DNA of 45,484 nucleotides from Cyclobacteriaceae bacterium. Lineage in GTDB: Bacteria; Bacteroidota; Bacteroidia; Cytophagales; Cyclobacteriaceae. This document shows, in pieces, positions 1-8,140 of the stretch. A program made the translations under genes and the position numbers. Location of the stretch: NCBI GenBank assembly GCA_016787605.1, contig JAEUUE010000108.1, positions 1-45,484 of the forward strand, in the 5' to 3' direction. Numbering within the stretch: position 1 is the first letter of the stretch; every line of letters starts with the position of its first letter. A model generated the notes under the pieces. It saw only the letters and a program-made list of their open reading frames with translations, did not search any database and was not told the origin of the DNA.

Positions 1-276
1 GGCGTTGATACGAATCCGTTCGATGGAAGGAAGATCGACGCCGGTCATCAGCGCGGCGGCTTGTCCCTGGGTACCGCTGACTTTGATGGTGGCGTTTTGG
101 ATACCCAGCAAGCCATCGGTGGTTTTCAACTCAAATTCCACAGTGATCGACTTATCGGGAGTCGTATACGTCCAGAGGCCATCGGGCGAAGTAAAGGTCG
201 GAACCGGGTCGCCGGAGTTCTTGCTGCAGCCGGCGAACAGGAGTACGCAGATCAACACAAAAAACACAATCCTCAT
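1..276 (-). CDS. Lipoprotein, partial (3' end outside the window)
   Basis: Reading leftwards from an ATG at 276-274, the frame stays open for 92 codons to the window edge. The N-terminus is a lipoprotein signal: a hydrophobic stretch (IVFFVLICVLLF) followed by the lipobox FAGC, with the likely lipidated Cys near residue 17. The mature part is beta-rich and polar and I do not recognise a family. It is probably anchored to the outer or inner membrane facing the periplasm. The opposite strand also has open frames here, but only this one gives a signal peptide with a lipobox. Confidence 0.75.
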   Translation of the reverse strand, partial: MRIVFFVLICVLLFAGCSKNSGDPVPTFTSPDGLWTYTTPDKSITVEFELKTTDGLLGIQNATIKVSGTQGQAAALMTGVDLPSIERIRINA

Positions 277-596
277 AGCGCGAAAATAGGCAATTCGCTC
301 TTTCGTGGGGTAGCGGTTGAAAAATACCCCTAATCAAGGGGCTGGTCACCACATGGCATGATTTCACAGGGAGGTGCGCTTCCAAACCAATTGAGGAGCC
401 CTGGAACATTCGAGACTACCTCAAAACCGTTACCTGGATGGAATGGATATCCCAAATTTTCAGTCACATCGTCCTTGCCTTCCCCCGATTTTTTCCGTAA
501 AATTTGTAATACCACATACTTGCCGGTTGCCAGTCCCGGCAACTGCTGAAGCCATAGCAACCGGTCAACGGGTCCTGCGCTTAAACCACTACGTGT
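277..596. other. Intergenic region between divergent lipoprotein genes
   Basis: About 320 bp without a convincing gene. It must carry the promoters of both divergent lipoprotein genes. A short hairpin (CCCCT/AGGGG, 327-341) and a second one (GTTGCC/GGCAAC near 525-545) are visible. Around 500 there is TAAAATTTG, close to the Bacteroidota -7 box but with wrong spacing, so I do not call a promoter. Confidence 0.5.
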
Positions 597-2999
597 ATGA
601 AAGCTGCCCGAACCACCCTGAAGGTCATTATTCTCTTCGTTGCCTTCCAGACCATATTCACCTGCAAGAAAGAAGAGGAAGTCCTGCCCCCTCCGGCCGC
701 TCCAACTTCCCTGTCGGGAACCGCCACATCGGCTACAACCATTACCCTCACCTGGACCGACAACGCGGGCGATGAAACAGGATTCAAAATCGAACGGGCC
801 ATCGTGGGCGGCACGGGATACACGGAAATCGCCACGGTCGGCGCCAATGTAACGACCTATCAAAACACGGGGCTCACCGCCACCACCACCTACACGTACC
901 GGGTAAGGGCCTTCAACAACTCCGGGAATTCGGCTTTTTCCAACGCAGTAACTATTGTCACGCCGGATACCGTTCCTGCCGCTCCTTCCAACCTGACGGC
1001 CTCGGCAATTTTGCCCACGCAGATTAACCTCTCCTGGACCGACAACTCCTCCAACGAGACCGGGTTCAAGATTGAGCGCGCTCCCGGAGGCACAACGACG
1101 TTTACCGAAATTGCTACCGTGACCGCGGGAACGACCAGCTACCAGAACACGGGACTTACCGCAAGCACCAGCTATAGCTACCGGGTAGTGGCCTTCAATG
1201 CCGCCGGCAATTCCTCCTACTCCAACACCGCTACCGCCACCACACCGGCGACTACCACCGTGCCCACCGCGCCTGCAAACCTTACGGCCACGGCGGTCTC
1301 TTCCTCGCAGATCAACCTCGCCTGGACAGACAACTCTTCCAACGAACAAGGATTCAAAATAGAACGGGCCCCGGGAGGCACAACGACGTTTGCCGAAATC
1401 ACGACGGTAGGTGCCGGGATCACTTCCTACTCCAACACCGGTCTCACCGCCAGCACAAGCTACAGTTACCGCGTTCGGGCGTACAACACCGCCGGCAACT
1501 CCGGATACACCAACACGGCCACCGCCACCACCAGTTCCACGACGACCATCCCTACAGCGCCCAGCAACCTCGCGGCCACCGCCAGTTCCTCCAGCCAGAT
1601 CAACCTGGCCTGGAGCGACAACGCGTCCAACGAACAAGGGTTCAGAATTGAGCGCGCTCCAGGAGGGACCAGCACATTTGCAGAGATCGCTACCGTAGGT
1701 GCCGGAGTGACCACCTACCAAAATACCGGCCTCACGGCATCTACCAGCTACAACTACCGCGTGCGTGCCTACAACACCGCCGGCAACTCGGGGTACTCCA
1801 ACACCGCCTCAGCCACCACTCTGGCGGCCACCGTGCCACCCGTGGCACCCACGAACCTTACTGCGACGGCGGCTTCCACCTCGGCGATCAACCTGGCCTG
1901 GACCGACAACTCTTCCGATGAACAAGGATTCAGGATCGAACGTGCTCCTGGCGGTACCACGACATTTTCCGAAATCGCCACCGTGGCCGCCGGGGTGACC
2001 TCCTACTCCAATACCGGCCTTGGCGCCAGTACTTCCTACAGCTACCGGGTACGCGCCTATAATGCCAACGGCAACTCCGGGTATACCAACACGGCCTCCG
2101 CGACTACCTTCACGCCTCCCGCGGCACCCGGTATCACGGCACCAACCACATCAACGGGATCGTTCACGGTGACCCTGACGTATTCCTGGCCGAGCCTCGG
2201 CTCCAGCACCGACAAGTACCAGCTGGAAGAGTCGACGGTTTCTTCCACTTCGGGGTTTTCAGTTACTTACACATCCCCTGACAATACCCGCACCACTCCT
2301 TATGCCATCGCTCTCACCCGCACGACGGGAACGTACTACTACCGCGCCCGGGTGTATACCAACTCGGTATGGAGCTCCTACAGCACGGTGGTCCAGGTAA
2401 CCGTGACCGTGGCCAACGGCGTGCTGCGGATCGTCAACAACACAAAGTATGATATGATCGACATCCGCCTGAATTCAGCCCAGAAGGTGTCGACCAACCA
2501 GGGCGTGCTGATCGGGAACTACGCCGACTTCACGTATACGTCGGCAGGAACGGTCAACTATACCCTCGGCGTCGGCTTTTGGGAAAGTGGGGTTCGCAAT
2601 GTGTGGTTTACCCTGACCGGCACAGCCACCATTACCCTGGGTCAGACCACGACGGTCACGTTCAACAACCCGACCATCAATCAACTCCTGTCGGGCTTCA
2701 GCAGCAGTAATGACTGGCTCGGCGAATATTGGATCAGTACAACTCTCTATTACGCGAAGTTCCGCTACTTCAGCAATGGCAACTGGCAGTTGTACGACAA
2801 CGTGTCGATGACCGGTGCGGGAGGCACGCTCATCAGCAGTGGCACGGTGACGCTGACCAGCTGGACCAACTACGCTACGGTAGTGAAGTTCAAAAATTGC
2901 AGTACCTGTGCTGAGATCTCGCTACTCTATCCATTTGGGCAATTCTACTACAACAATGGGCCAACCAGCTGGCCTACGATCCTGTACGTGAGGCAATAG
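597..2999 (+). CDS. Secreted lipoprotein with tandem fibronectin type III domains
   Basis: The 800-residue protein starts with a lipoprotein signal (IILFVAFQTIFTCKK, Cys about residue 23). Five fibronectin type III domains of roughly 95 residues follow (residues about 35-510). Each begins with a PxAPxxL strand, has a W(T/S)DN turn and an IERAPGG loop, and ends in SYRVRAYN. Domains 2-5 are nearly identical to one another at DNA level. A sixth, more divergent Fn3-like domain (about 510-610) precedes a C-terminal region of about 190 residues that I do not recognise, with two Cys close together near residue 770. It is probably a surface or periplasmic binding protein. No catalytic domain or type IX sorting signal is evident. 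The repeats could expand or contract by recombination. Confidence 0.85.
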   Translation: MKAARTTLKVIILFVAFQTIFTCKKEEEVLPPPAAPTSLSGTATSATTITLTWTDNAGDETGFKIERAIVGGTGYTEIATVGANVTTYQNTGLTATTTYTYRVRAFNNSGNSAFSNAVTIVTPDTVPAAPSNLTASAILPTQINLSWTDNSSNETGFKIERAPGGTTTFTEIATVTAGTTSYQNTGLTASTSYSYRVVAFNAAGNSSYSNTATATTPATTTVPTAPANLTATAVSSSQINLAWTDNSSNEQGFKIERAPGGTTTFAEITTVGAGITSYSNTGLTASTSYSYRVRAYNTAGNSGYTNTATATTSSTTTIPTAPSNLAATASSSSQINLAWSDNASNEQGFRIERAPGGTSTFAEIATVGAGVTTYQNTGLTASTSYNYRVRAYNTAGNSGYSNTASATTLAATVPPVAPTNLTATAASTSAINLAWTDNSSDEQGFRIERAPGGTTTFSEIATVAAGVTSYSNTGLGASTSYSYRVRAYNANGNSGYTNTASATTFTPPAAPGITAPTTSTGSFTVTLTYSWPSLGSSTDKYQLEESTVSSTSGFSVTYTSPDNTRTTPYAIALTRTTGTYYYRARVYTNSVWSSYSTVVQVTVTVANGVLRIVNNTKYDMIDIRLNSAQKVSTNQGVLIGNYADFTYTSAGTVNYTLGVGFWESGVRNVWFTLTGTATITLGQTTTVTFNNPTINQLLSGFSSSNDWLGEYWISTTLYYAKFRYFSNGNWQLYDNVSMTGAGGTLISSGTVTLTSWTNYATVVKFKNCSTCAEISLLYPFGQFYYNNGPTSWPTILYVRQ

Positions 3000-3006
3000 G
3001 TGCGGC

Positions 3007-3071
3007 GGTCGCTTTATTTGGGCGACCAACTCGATCGATTACACAAAGCCCGGACATGCGTCTCCCCGGGC
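3007..3071 (+). terminator. Two hairpins after the Fn3 gene
   Basis: Two GC-rich inverted repeats follow the stop codon: GGTCGC/GCGACC (3007-3012 with 3022-3027) and GCCCGG/CCGGGC (3048-3053 with 3066-3071). Neither has a good T run, so they may act as weak terminators or protect the mRNA 3' end. Confidence 0.3.
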
Positions 3072-3195
3072 GCCGGTGCGCTTTGGCATGGACAGGCGTC
3101 ATGCAAATCAGGATCGGCAACCTGATGGCGAAAAGAACCTCCCTTCCCATGTATTTCTGCCTTTACCGAGTTAACTTTAGTCAAGCCCACAACCC

Positions 3196-3972
3196 TTGGA
3201 CCTGCTTTATCATACCCAGCTGTTCTTCTCCATTTTCTTCCTCCTGCTGTTCGGTTATTACTTTATTCCGGCCGGCACTGCCTATGGTTATTTCTATCTG
3301 TACAAGAAGAGCCAGCCAAACAACCGCCATATTCAACCCCGGTATCCGACTCGCCAATCCATGATGAGGGAAATCAAGTGGTCAGTACTGTCCGTCCTGA
3401 TCATGTCCTTCTTTGTTCAGGGGCTTTACCTGCTGATCATCAACGGATACACCAGGATGTACTTCTCGATCAGCGACTATGGATGGCTTTACTTCGGTTT
3501 GTCGACGGTGATTTCCATCCTGGCCTATGACACCTACTTCTATTGGCTGCACCGCTTCATGCACCTGAAGGCCGTGTTTCCCATTCTCCATCGAACGCAT
3601 CACCTTTCTCACACCCCTTCACCCTGGGCGATCCTGGCCTTCGATCCGCTCGAAAGCATTTTGGAATTTGGCATCTATCCTATCCTGGTTTTCCTGGTGC
3701 CGCTCCACCCGGTTGCCCTTGGCTTGTTTGTCGCGCACAACATCATTCTCAATACCGCGGGGCACATTGGGTTTGAGGTGGTCCCCAAGTCATTCTTCCG
3801 CCATCCTATCCTTCAGTTCGGGCTGACGGTCACCCACCACGACATGCATCATTCCAAAACCAATTGCAACTACGGCATCTATTTCAACTTCTGGGACCGG
3901 TTGATGAAGACCAACCACCCGGATTATGAAAAGACTTTCTTCAGGGAGGAAACGGAGGCTCCCCAACCATGA
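3196..3972 (+). CDS. Sterol desaturase / fatty acid hydroxylase family membrane protein
   Basis: The 258-residue integral membrane protein has the histidine clusters of the fatty acid hydroxylase superfamily: HRFMH (about 117), HRTHH (about 131) and HHDMHH (about 214). In this family they bind a di-iron centre that hydroxylates or desaturates a lipid. Hydrophobic segments precede and separate the clusters, as expected for an inner-membrane enzyme. The start appears to be TTG at 3196. The frame has a stop at 3178 and the next Met (residue 55) would remove the first membrane helix. The stop overlaps the next gene by 4 nt, so it is probably translationally coupled to the fatty acid desaturase. 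The substrate cannot be told from sequence. Confidence 0.85.
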   Translation: MDLLYHTQLFFSIFFLLLFGYYFIPAGTAYGYFYLYKKSQPNNRHIQPRYPTRQSMMREIKWSVLSVLIMSFFVQGLYLLIINGYTRMYFSISDYGWLYFGLSTVISILAYDTYFYWLHRFMHLKAVFPILHRTHHLSHTPSPWAILAFDPLESILEFGIYPILVFLVPLHPVALGLFVAHNIILNTAGHIGFEVVPKSFFRHPILQFGLTVTHHDMHHSKTNCNYGIYFNFWDRLMKTNHPDYEKTFFREETEAPQP

Positions 3973-5069
3973 ACCACATCACGGCAAAAACGACCATACC
4001 GAAATTCCAGTCCGGGGATGCCACCGGTTTCTCAACGACGCTTCGCCAACGGGTGGATGACTACTTCAACCAGCGCGGCCTTTCCCGGCGCGGAGGGACA
4101 GAGATCACGGTGAAGACGCTGGCCCTGATCACGCTTTTCGTGGTCACCTATGCCCTGCTGCTAAGCAATCGCCTCAGTCCCTCGGGAATTTTCTTTTCCG
4201 GGCTGGCCTTCGGGCTGACCCATGTGCTCATCGTGTTCAATATCGCCCACGACGCCGCCCACAATGCCCTATTTGACAACAACCGGCTGAACAGAATGCT
4301 CAGTTACAGCTTCAATGTAGTCGGGGCAAGCGCGTATTTATGGAACATCACCCACAACAAGATTCACCATACCTACCCGAACGTGGGCGAGTACGACCCC
4401 GACATTCACCAGCAGGCACCTTTCATCCGGGTTTCCCCTTCCGTGAAAAAAAGATGGTATCACCATTACCAACCCTATTTTGCCACGCTGCTGTATATGA
4501 TCTACAGTCCCTTCCTGGTTTTTGTTAAAGACTTCCAGGACATCCGGCTAATTCCCAAATCCGACAGCAAACTGCTGGCCATCCAGAAGCACCGGGCCGT
4601 TGATTACATTGTTTTCTTTCTATCGAAGATCGCCTACTACGGATACACCATCGTCATTCCGTCCCTGGTGATTGACGTAAGCTGGCAGCAGTTTCTCATC
4701 GGTTATACCGCCATCCAGGTTTGCATGAGTCTTTTTCTGGCTGCCGTCCTCATCCCCGTGCACATGGTGGATGAATCGCCCTTTGCCATGACCAATGCCC
4801 AGGGCTCCCTGGACGACCACTGGACTGAGCACGTCTTCAAGAACACCACCGATTACTCACGCAAAAGCAAGTGGGCTAATGTATTCTTCGGGGGACTGAA
4901 CACTCATCTTGTGCATCACCTGTTTCCCGGTGTCTGTCATGTGCACTACATCGAGCTTTCCGAGATCCTGAAAAAGACCGCGGAGGAATTCCATCTCACG
5001 TACCATGAATTGACAATGGGACAAGCCATCGCCTCGCACTACCGATTGCTCCGGAGAATGGCAGCCTGA
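3969..5069 (+). CDS. Membrane fatty acid desaturase (acyl-lipid type)
   Basis: The 366-residue membrane protein carries the three His boxes of the FA_desaturase family: HDAAHNA (about 94), HNKIHHTY (about 129) and HLVHHLFP (about 311). These bind di-iron and insert a double bond into an acyl chain. It has two pairs of hydrophobic helices and the spacing of front-end or acyl-lipid desaturases, though no cytochrome b5 domain is fused. It overlaps the preceding hydroxylase-like gene by ATGA. The pair probably modifies the same membrane lipid, for instance to adjust fluidity. The stop codon directly abuts that of the convergent GNAT-like gene. Confidence 0.88.
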   Translation: MNHITAKTTIPKFQSGDATGFSTTLRQRVDDYFNQRGLSRRGGTEITVKTLALITLFVVTYALLLSNRLSPSGIFFSGLAFGLTHVLIVFNIAHDAAHNALFDNNRLNRMLSYSFNVVGASAYLWNITHNKIHHTYPNVGEYDPDIHQQAPFIRVSPSVKKRWYHHYQPYFATLLYMIYSPFLVFVKDFQDIRLIPKSDSKLLAIQKHRAVDYIVFFLSKIAYYGYTIVIPSLVIDVSWQQFLIGYTAIQVCMSLFLAAVLIPVHMVDESPFAMTNAQGSLDDHWTEHVFKNTTDYSRKSKWANVFFGGLNTHLVHHLFPGVCHVHYIELSEILKKTAEEFHLTYHELTMGQAIASHYRLLRRMAA

Positions 5070-6206
5070 CTAGACGTCCTGCCTGTACATGCGATACGTT
5101 TTGTAGCGGTCTGCCCCGATCTTGTCCATGATGCGGATAAGGTTCTGGTTATCCTCGGATATCCAGGAAAGCTCCGCCTGTTCATAACCTAGTTCCACCG
5201 CCCGGCGCATGGTGTGCAGATAGAACAAGGCATCCAATCCCTTTAGCCTGTACTCTCGCCTGACACCGAGAAAGATCAGCCTGAACCCGTCCATCCGTGA
5301 CCGGTAGTAGAGAAACTTGAAAAGTCCGGTAGGGAACAACTTGCCATCCCGGATATGCCGCATGACCTGGTTCACGTCCGGCACGGAAATGGAGCAACCC
5401 ACCACTTTTCCGTCTGCTTCGGCCAGGAAGACCAGTTCCTTGTCGACGATCTCCTTTAACGGCGCGCTGGAATAGTACATCTCCTCCCACGTCGCCGGGG
5501 TAAATCCCCAGTTTTCCCTCATGGTTGCATTGTAGATATCCATGATGTGCCGAAGCTCCTGCTTGTAATTCCTCAGGTTGAGTGTTCGCACCCTTATCCC
5601 GGCCTTCTCGATGGCATTCGAACCCGTTTGCTCCAGGCGATTTAAGAACAGTTCCCGATTTTTTACCTCCCCGGCCGTCATGCGGTAGGCATACATATCA
5701 TGCTCCTTTGTAAAGCCCGCCCGCTCAAACAGTTCGCGATAGTAAGGCGGCGTATAGTTCATCTGGATAACCGGGGGGAATTCGAAGCCCGAAAGCTGGA
5801 CCCCGCATTCGTTGCCGATCGAAAGGTTCATAGGGCCGCAGACCTGCCCAACGGCCTTATCCTTTAACCATTTTTTCGCAGCGACGAATAAGGCGTTCGC
5901 GGCGGGCTGACTGTTGGCACATTCAAAAAAACCAATGAAACCGGTGGGCCTGCTGGAGCCGGAGAACAAGTCATCAACGAATGCGACAATCCTTCCCTCA
6001 ACCCTGCCCCCATCGGCAACCAGCCAGGCCTTATAGGTGCAATGTTTGAAGAATGGATTTCGGGATACGTCCAGCTGGCGCTTCTGCTCGCTGATGAGCG
6101 GTGGAATCCACAGGGGATCACCCTGGAATAGCTGAAAAGGCAGCCGGTAAAATGCCTCCCATGATTTCCGGTCCGATACCCCCATCAGATCCATAACGAA
6201 CAACAA
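5070..6206 (-). CDS. GNAT-like N-acetyltransferase family protein (YghO-like)
   Basis: The 378-residue soluble protein resembles the YghO-type group of large GNAT-fold proteins found in Bacteroidota. The N-terminal half contains GRIVAFVD and a GFIGFFEC strand, then a conserved CGPMNLS...ECG stretch and PPVIQMNYTPPYY. The C-terminal half ends in a GNAT-like acyl-CoA region (VVGCSISVPD about 268, YRLKGLDALFYLHTM about 320). The substrate is unknown. Start choice is uncertain, as Met codons occur at residues 1, 5 and 8. It is convergent with the desaturase gene with no intergenic base between the two stop codons. Confidence 0.7.
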   Translation of the reverse strand: MLFVMDLMGVSDRKSWEAFYRLPFQLFQGDPLWIPPLISEQKRQLDVSRNPFFKHCTYKAWLVADGGRVEGRIVAFVDDLFSGSSRPTGFIGFFECANSQPAANALFVAAKKWLKDKAVGQVCGPMNLSIGNECGVQLSGFEFPPVIQMNYTPPYYRELFERAGFTKEHDMYAYRMTAGEVKNRELFLNRLEQTGSNAIEKAGIRVRTLNLRNYKQELRHIMDIYNATMRENWGFTPATWEEMYYSSAPLKEIVDKELVFLAEADGKVVGCSISVPDVNQVMRHIRDGKLFPTGLFKFLYYRSRMDGFRLIFLGVRREYRLKGLDALFYLHTMRRAVELGYEQAELSWISEDNQNLIRIMDKIGADRYKTYRMYRQDV

Positions 6207-6293
6207 CCAGTCGGCTTTGTCGCGGTTGTGATTTCTAAGGTATCACTCAAACCCGGAAAGGCGATCATGAATTCTTCAAAAATGCCCATTCAT

Positions 6294-6950
6294 CTACATG
6301 TTAAGAAGTGAGAAAAAGGCAATAAGGGCCAATACCCCAATTGTAAAGATCACCAGGCCCAGTACAAATAAGCCCGCCTTGGCCGCCCCAGCATTCTTGG
6401 GTGGTGTCTTCTCCCCTGTCTTCTTGGACTTTTCCTTCTTTGCCGTAGTAATAATCGCGAGGACAAGTCCCGTCAATACCATACCTGCCCCTACCCACTC
6501 CCAATTCGACTTCATCAGCAACAACAATCCGCCCACAATCAAGAGCAGGGAGGAAATACCCATCCATCCGTTCTTCCTGGCCACCTTCGGCTCCTGCGCT
6601 TTCATCGACTTGACATCATTCGATTGAATCGTGGCTGACGGCCATGAAGAAGCGGCCTTCCCGGATTGAGTCCTGTTTTTCCGAAGTCCTGGTTGCTTCG
6701 AACTCTGTACTGCCTTCAGGGGTTCGAGAGGCTTGACTATGGATGAAGACATCATCTCCGTTTGAACCGGAATCACTATGCCTGGTGAGTCATAAGAAGT
6801 GGTGGGCGTCTCCCGTTGTGAAGGCCGTGCTCCGTAGAATTGCTTATCAAAGTAGTAGGTGTATTTGGGTGCCGCACAATCGGTAAACAAGAGAGCAAAT
6901 GCCAGGGCGCCTGATTGGACAGCAATGATCATACGTCGAAATGGCGCCAT
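6294..6950 (-). CDS. Hypothetical lipoprotein with C-terminal membrane helices
   Basis: The 218-residue protein is of unknown function. The N-terminus looks like a lipoprotein signal (AVQSGALAFALLFTDCAAP, Cys about residue 25). A low-complexity polar middle region rich in Ser, Gln and Lys follows. Then come three hydrophobic segments: about 130-150, about 152-168, and about 195-215 at the C-terminus, with a Lys-rich linker between the second and third. The mix of a lipobox and membrane helices is common in uncharacterised Bacteroidota proteins. It is divergent from the next lipoprotein gene, so 6951-7135 holds both promoters. Confidence 0.6.
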   Translation of the reverse strand: MAPFRRMIIAVQSGALAFALLFTDCAAPKYTYYFDKQFYGARPSQRETPTTSYDSPGIVIPVQTEMMSSSIVKPLEPLKAVQSSKQPGLRKNRTQSGKAASSWPSATIQSNDVKSMKAQEPKVARKNGWMGISSLLLIVGGLLLLMKSNWEWVGAGMVLTGLVLAIITTAKKEKSKKTGEKTPPKNAGAAKAGLFVLGLVIFTIGVLALIAFFSLLNM

Positions 6951-7135
6951 GGCGGGGTTGTTTGTTCAAACTTCGACTATTCGTAGGGTTATGAAAGCCA
7001 TTCTCTGCAACACAAGTCCCCAATAGTTGCGGGTTTTGCAACTTGCTGAATCCAGGGTTCCTGGCGATGGGTGACATTCCTCATTCATTGCGGGGCTTAA
7101 CCCCAGTATCTTCAAATACACCAAACAATGCCTTC

Positions 7136-7846
7136 ATGAAGGGCTTGAACGCCTCTTTGATCACCGGTATTATCTGCGCGGGGTTGCTGGGCGCCTGCAG
7201 CACGATTGAGAAATCCTCGAGACATGGATTTGAGAGCGGATACTACCGGCAGCGCCAGGACAAGAATGACCAGGCCGAAAAGGTTTACCTCGATATCACG
7301 GACGAAAAAGTAACCGTCTATTCCCTCGAGGGAGAAAAACCAGGACCGGCAAAAGTGACCCTGCCTATTCGCGAGGCAGACTCCCTGCACCAGCCCTCCT
7401 CGCGTTTCAGCAAGAAGAGCCTGGATATCGACCTCACCTCCGTACTGTTCAAGTACCGCCCTCGCACCGGCGATTTGCCCGAGCAGTTATCGGCTGAACT
7501 CAACGTGGCGCTCTACGCCGGGTGGAGACGTGACTACTATGCCATCAAGGCGTCCCGAGATCCGCTGGGCCGCAACCAATACCGGGTGGTCAGCCGGGGC
7601 TTTGACTTCGGCATCCTCGCCGGCACGGGCACCACGCTGGTAAGCCCATCGACCACGCGCGGCGCCATTTCCACCGAGTACAACGGGATGATCCTTGAAC
7701 TGGGACTGGCCGGCTTCGTGGAAACCAGCTTTGCGAGTTTCGGACTGGCTGTCGGCTTCGACCACCTCGTGGGGCCCGACCGATCGGTATGGATCTATAA
7801 CCAGAAACCGTGGGTAGGGTTTGTGGTGGGGGTGGCAATCAATTAA
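7136..7846 (+). CDS. Hypothetical lipoprotein
   Basis: An open frame extends upstream to 7043, but the ATG at 7136 is the better start because it places a lipoprotein signal at the N-terminus (MKGLNASLITGIICAGLLG then AC, Cys about residue 21). The 236-residue protein has a polar N-terminal half and a C-terminal half of alternating hydrophobic strands (YNGMILELGLAGFVETSFA, KPWVGFVVGVAIN) that resembles a small outer-membrane barrel or strand-rich periplasmic domain. I do not recognise the family. It is the last host gene before the left junction of the integrated element. Confidence 0.6.
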   Translation: MKGLNASLITGIICAGLLGACSTIEKSSRHGFESGYYRQRQDKNDQAEKVYLDITDEKVTVYSLEGEKPGPAKVTLPIREADSLHQPSSRFSKKSLDIDLTSVLFKYRPRTGDLPEQLSAELNVALYAGWRRDYYAIKASRDPLGRNQYRVVSRGFDFGILAGTGTTLVSPSTTRGAISTEYNGMILELGLAGFVETSFASFGLAVGFDHLVGPDRSVWIYNQKPWVGFVVGVAIN

Positions 7847-7933
7847 TCGGGGATACAACCTGCGCAGGACCTGAAATGGAGAGCCAGCCTGCATTCAAAC
7901 AAGCGGGCATTAGGTCACAGGATTTCAAGGCTA

Positions 7934-7978
7934 AGAGCCCCCTGTCGGAATCGAACCAACGACCTACTGATTACAAGT
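7934..7978 (-). repeat. attL: displaced 3' half of tRNA-Thr (45-bp direct repeat)
   Basis: This 45-bp stretch is identical to 12837-12881, which runs from just beyond the tRNA-Thr 3' end into its anticodon loop. It has no 5' half, so it is a tRNA fragment left behind by integration. The integrase gene starts about 160 bp inside. Together these define a classical tRNA-targeted tyrosine-recombinase island. Confidence 0.93.
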
Positions 7979-8096
7979 TATTTCCCCTTTTGCTTCTCTA
8001 TTAGCCTTCCCTTATCTATCTTTACAGAAACGCTGATTTTAGTATGCATAGTCAGTTATTCTGTAATCCCTCTTTTTCGGCTATTATCAGCGTCTG

Positions 8097-8114
8097 TGTC
8101 AAACTTGTGTCAAA
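8097..8114 (+). repeat. Left putative integrase arm sites (TGTCAAA x2)
   Basis: TGTCAAAC at 8097 and TGTCAAAG at 8108 are direct repeats spaced 11 bp. The same motif pair with the same 11-bp spacing and orientation occurs near the other end (12770 and 12781). Paired repeats at both ends inside the core repeats are what arm-binding sites of tyrosine recombinases look like. The assignment is inference. Confidence 0.6.
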
Positions 8115-8140
8115 GTGACTTCATTAAACGCGATATAACG

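Noticed and set aside
330-1721. A 463-codon minus-strand open frame rich in Gly, Arg and Val
   Set aside because: It is antisense to the Fn3 repeats. Its repetitive composition reflects the repeats read backwards and it has no signal, domain or start context.
3056-3364. A frame overlapping the start of the sterol-desaturase-like gene
   Set aside because: It conflicts with a gene that has clear His motifs and has a poor composition.
8096-8140. GTG start for the integrase at 8096
   Set aside because: This stretch contains the paired TGTCAAA repeats expected to be bound by the integrase, and ATG 8141 gives a normal N-terminus.
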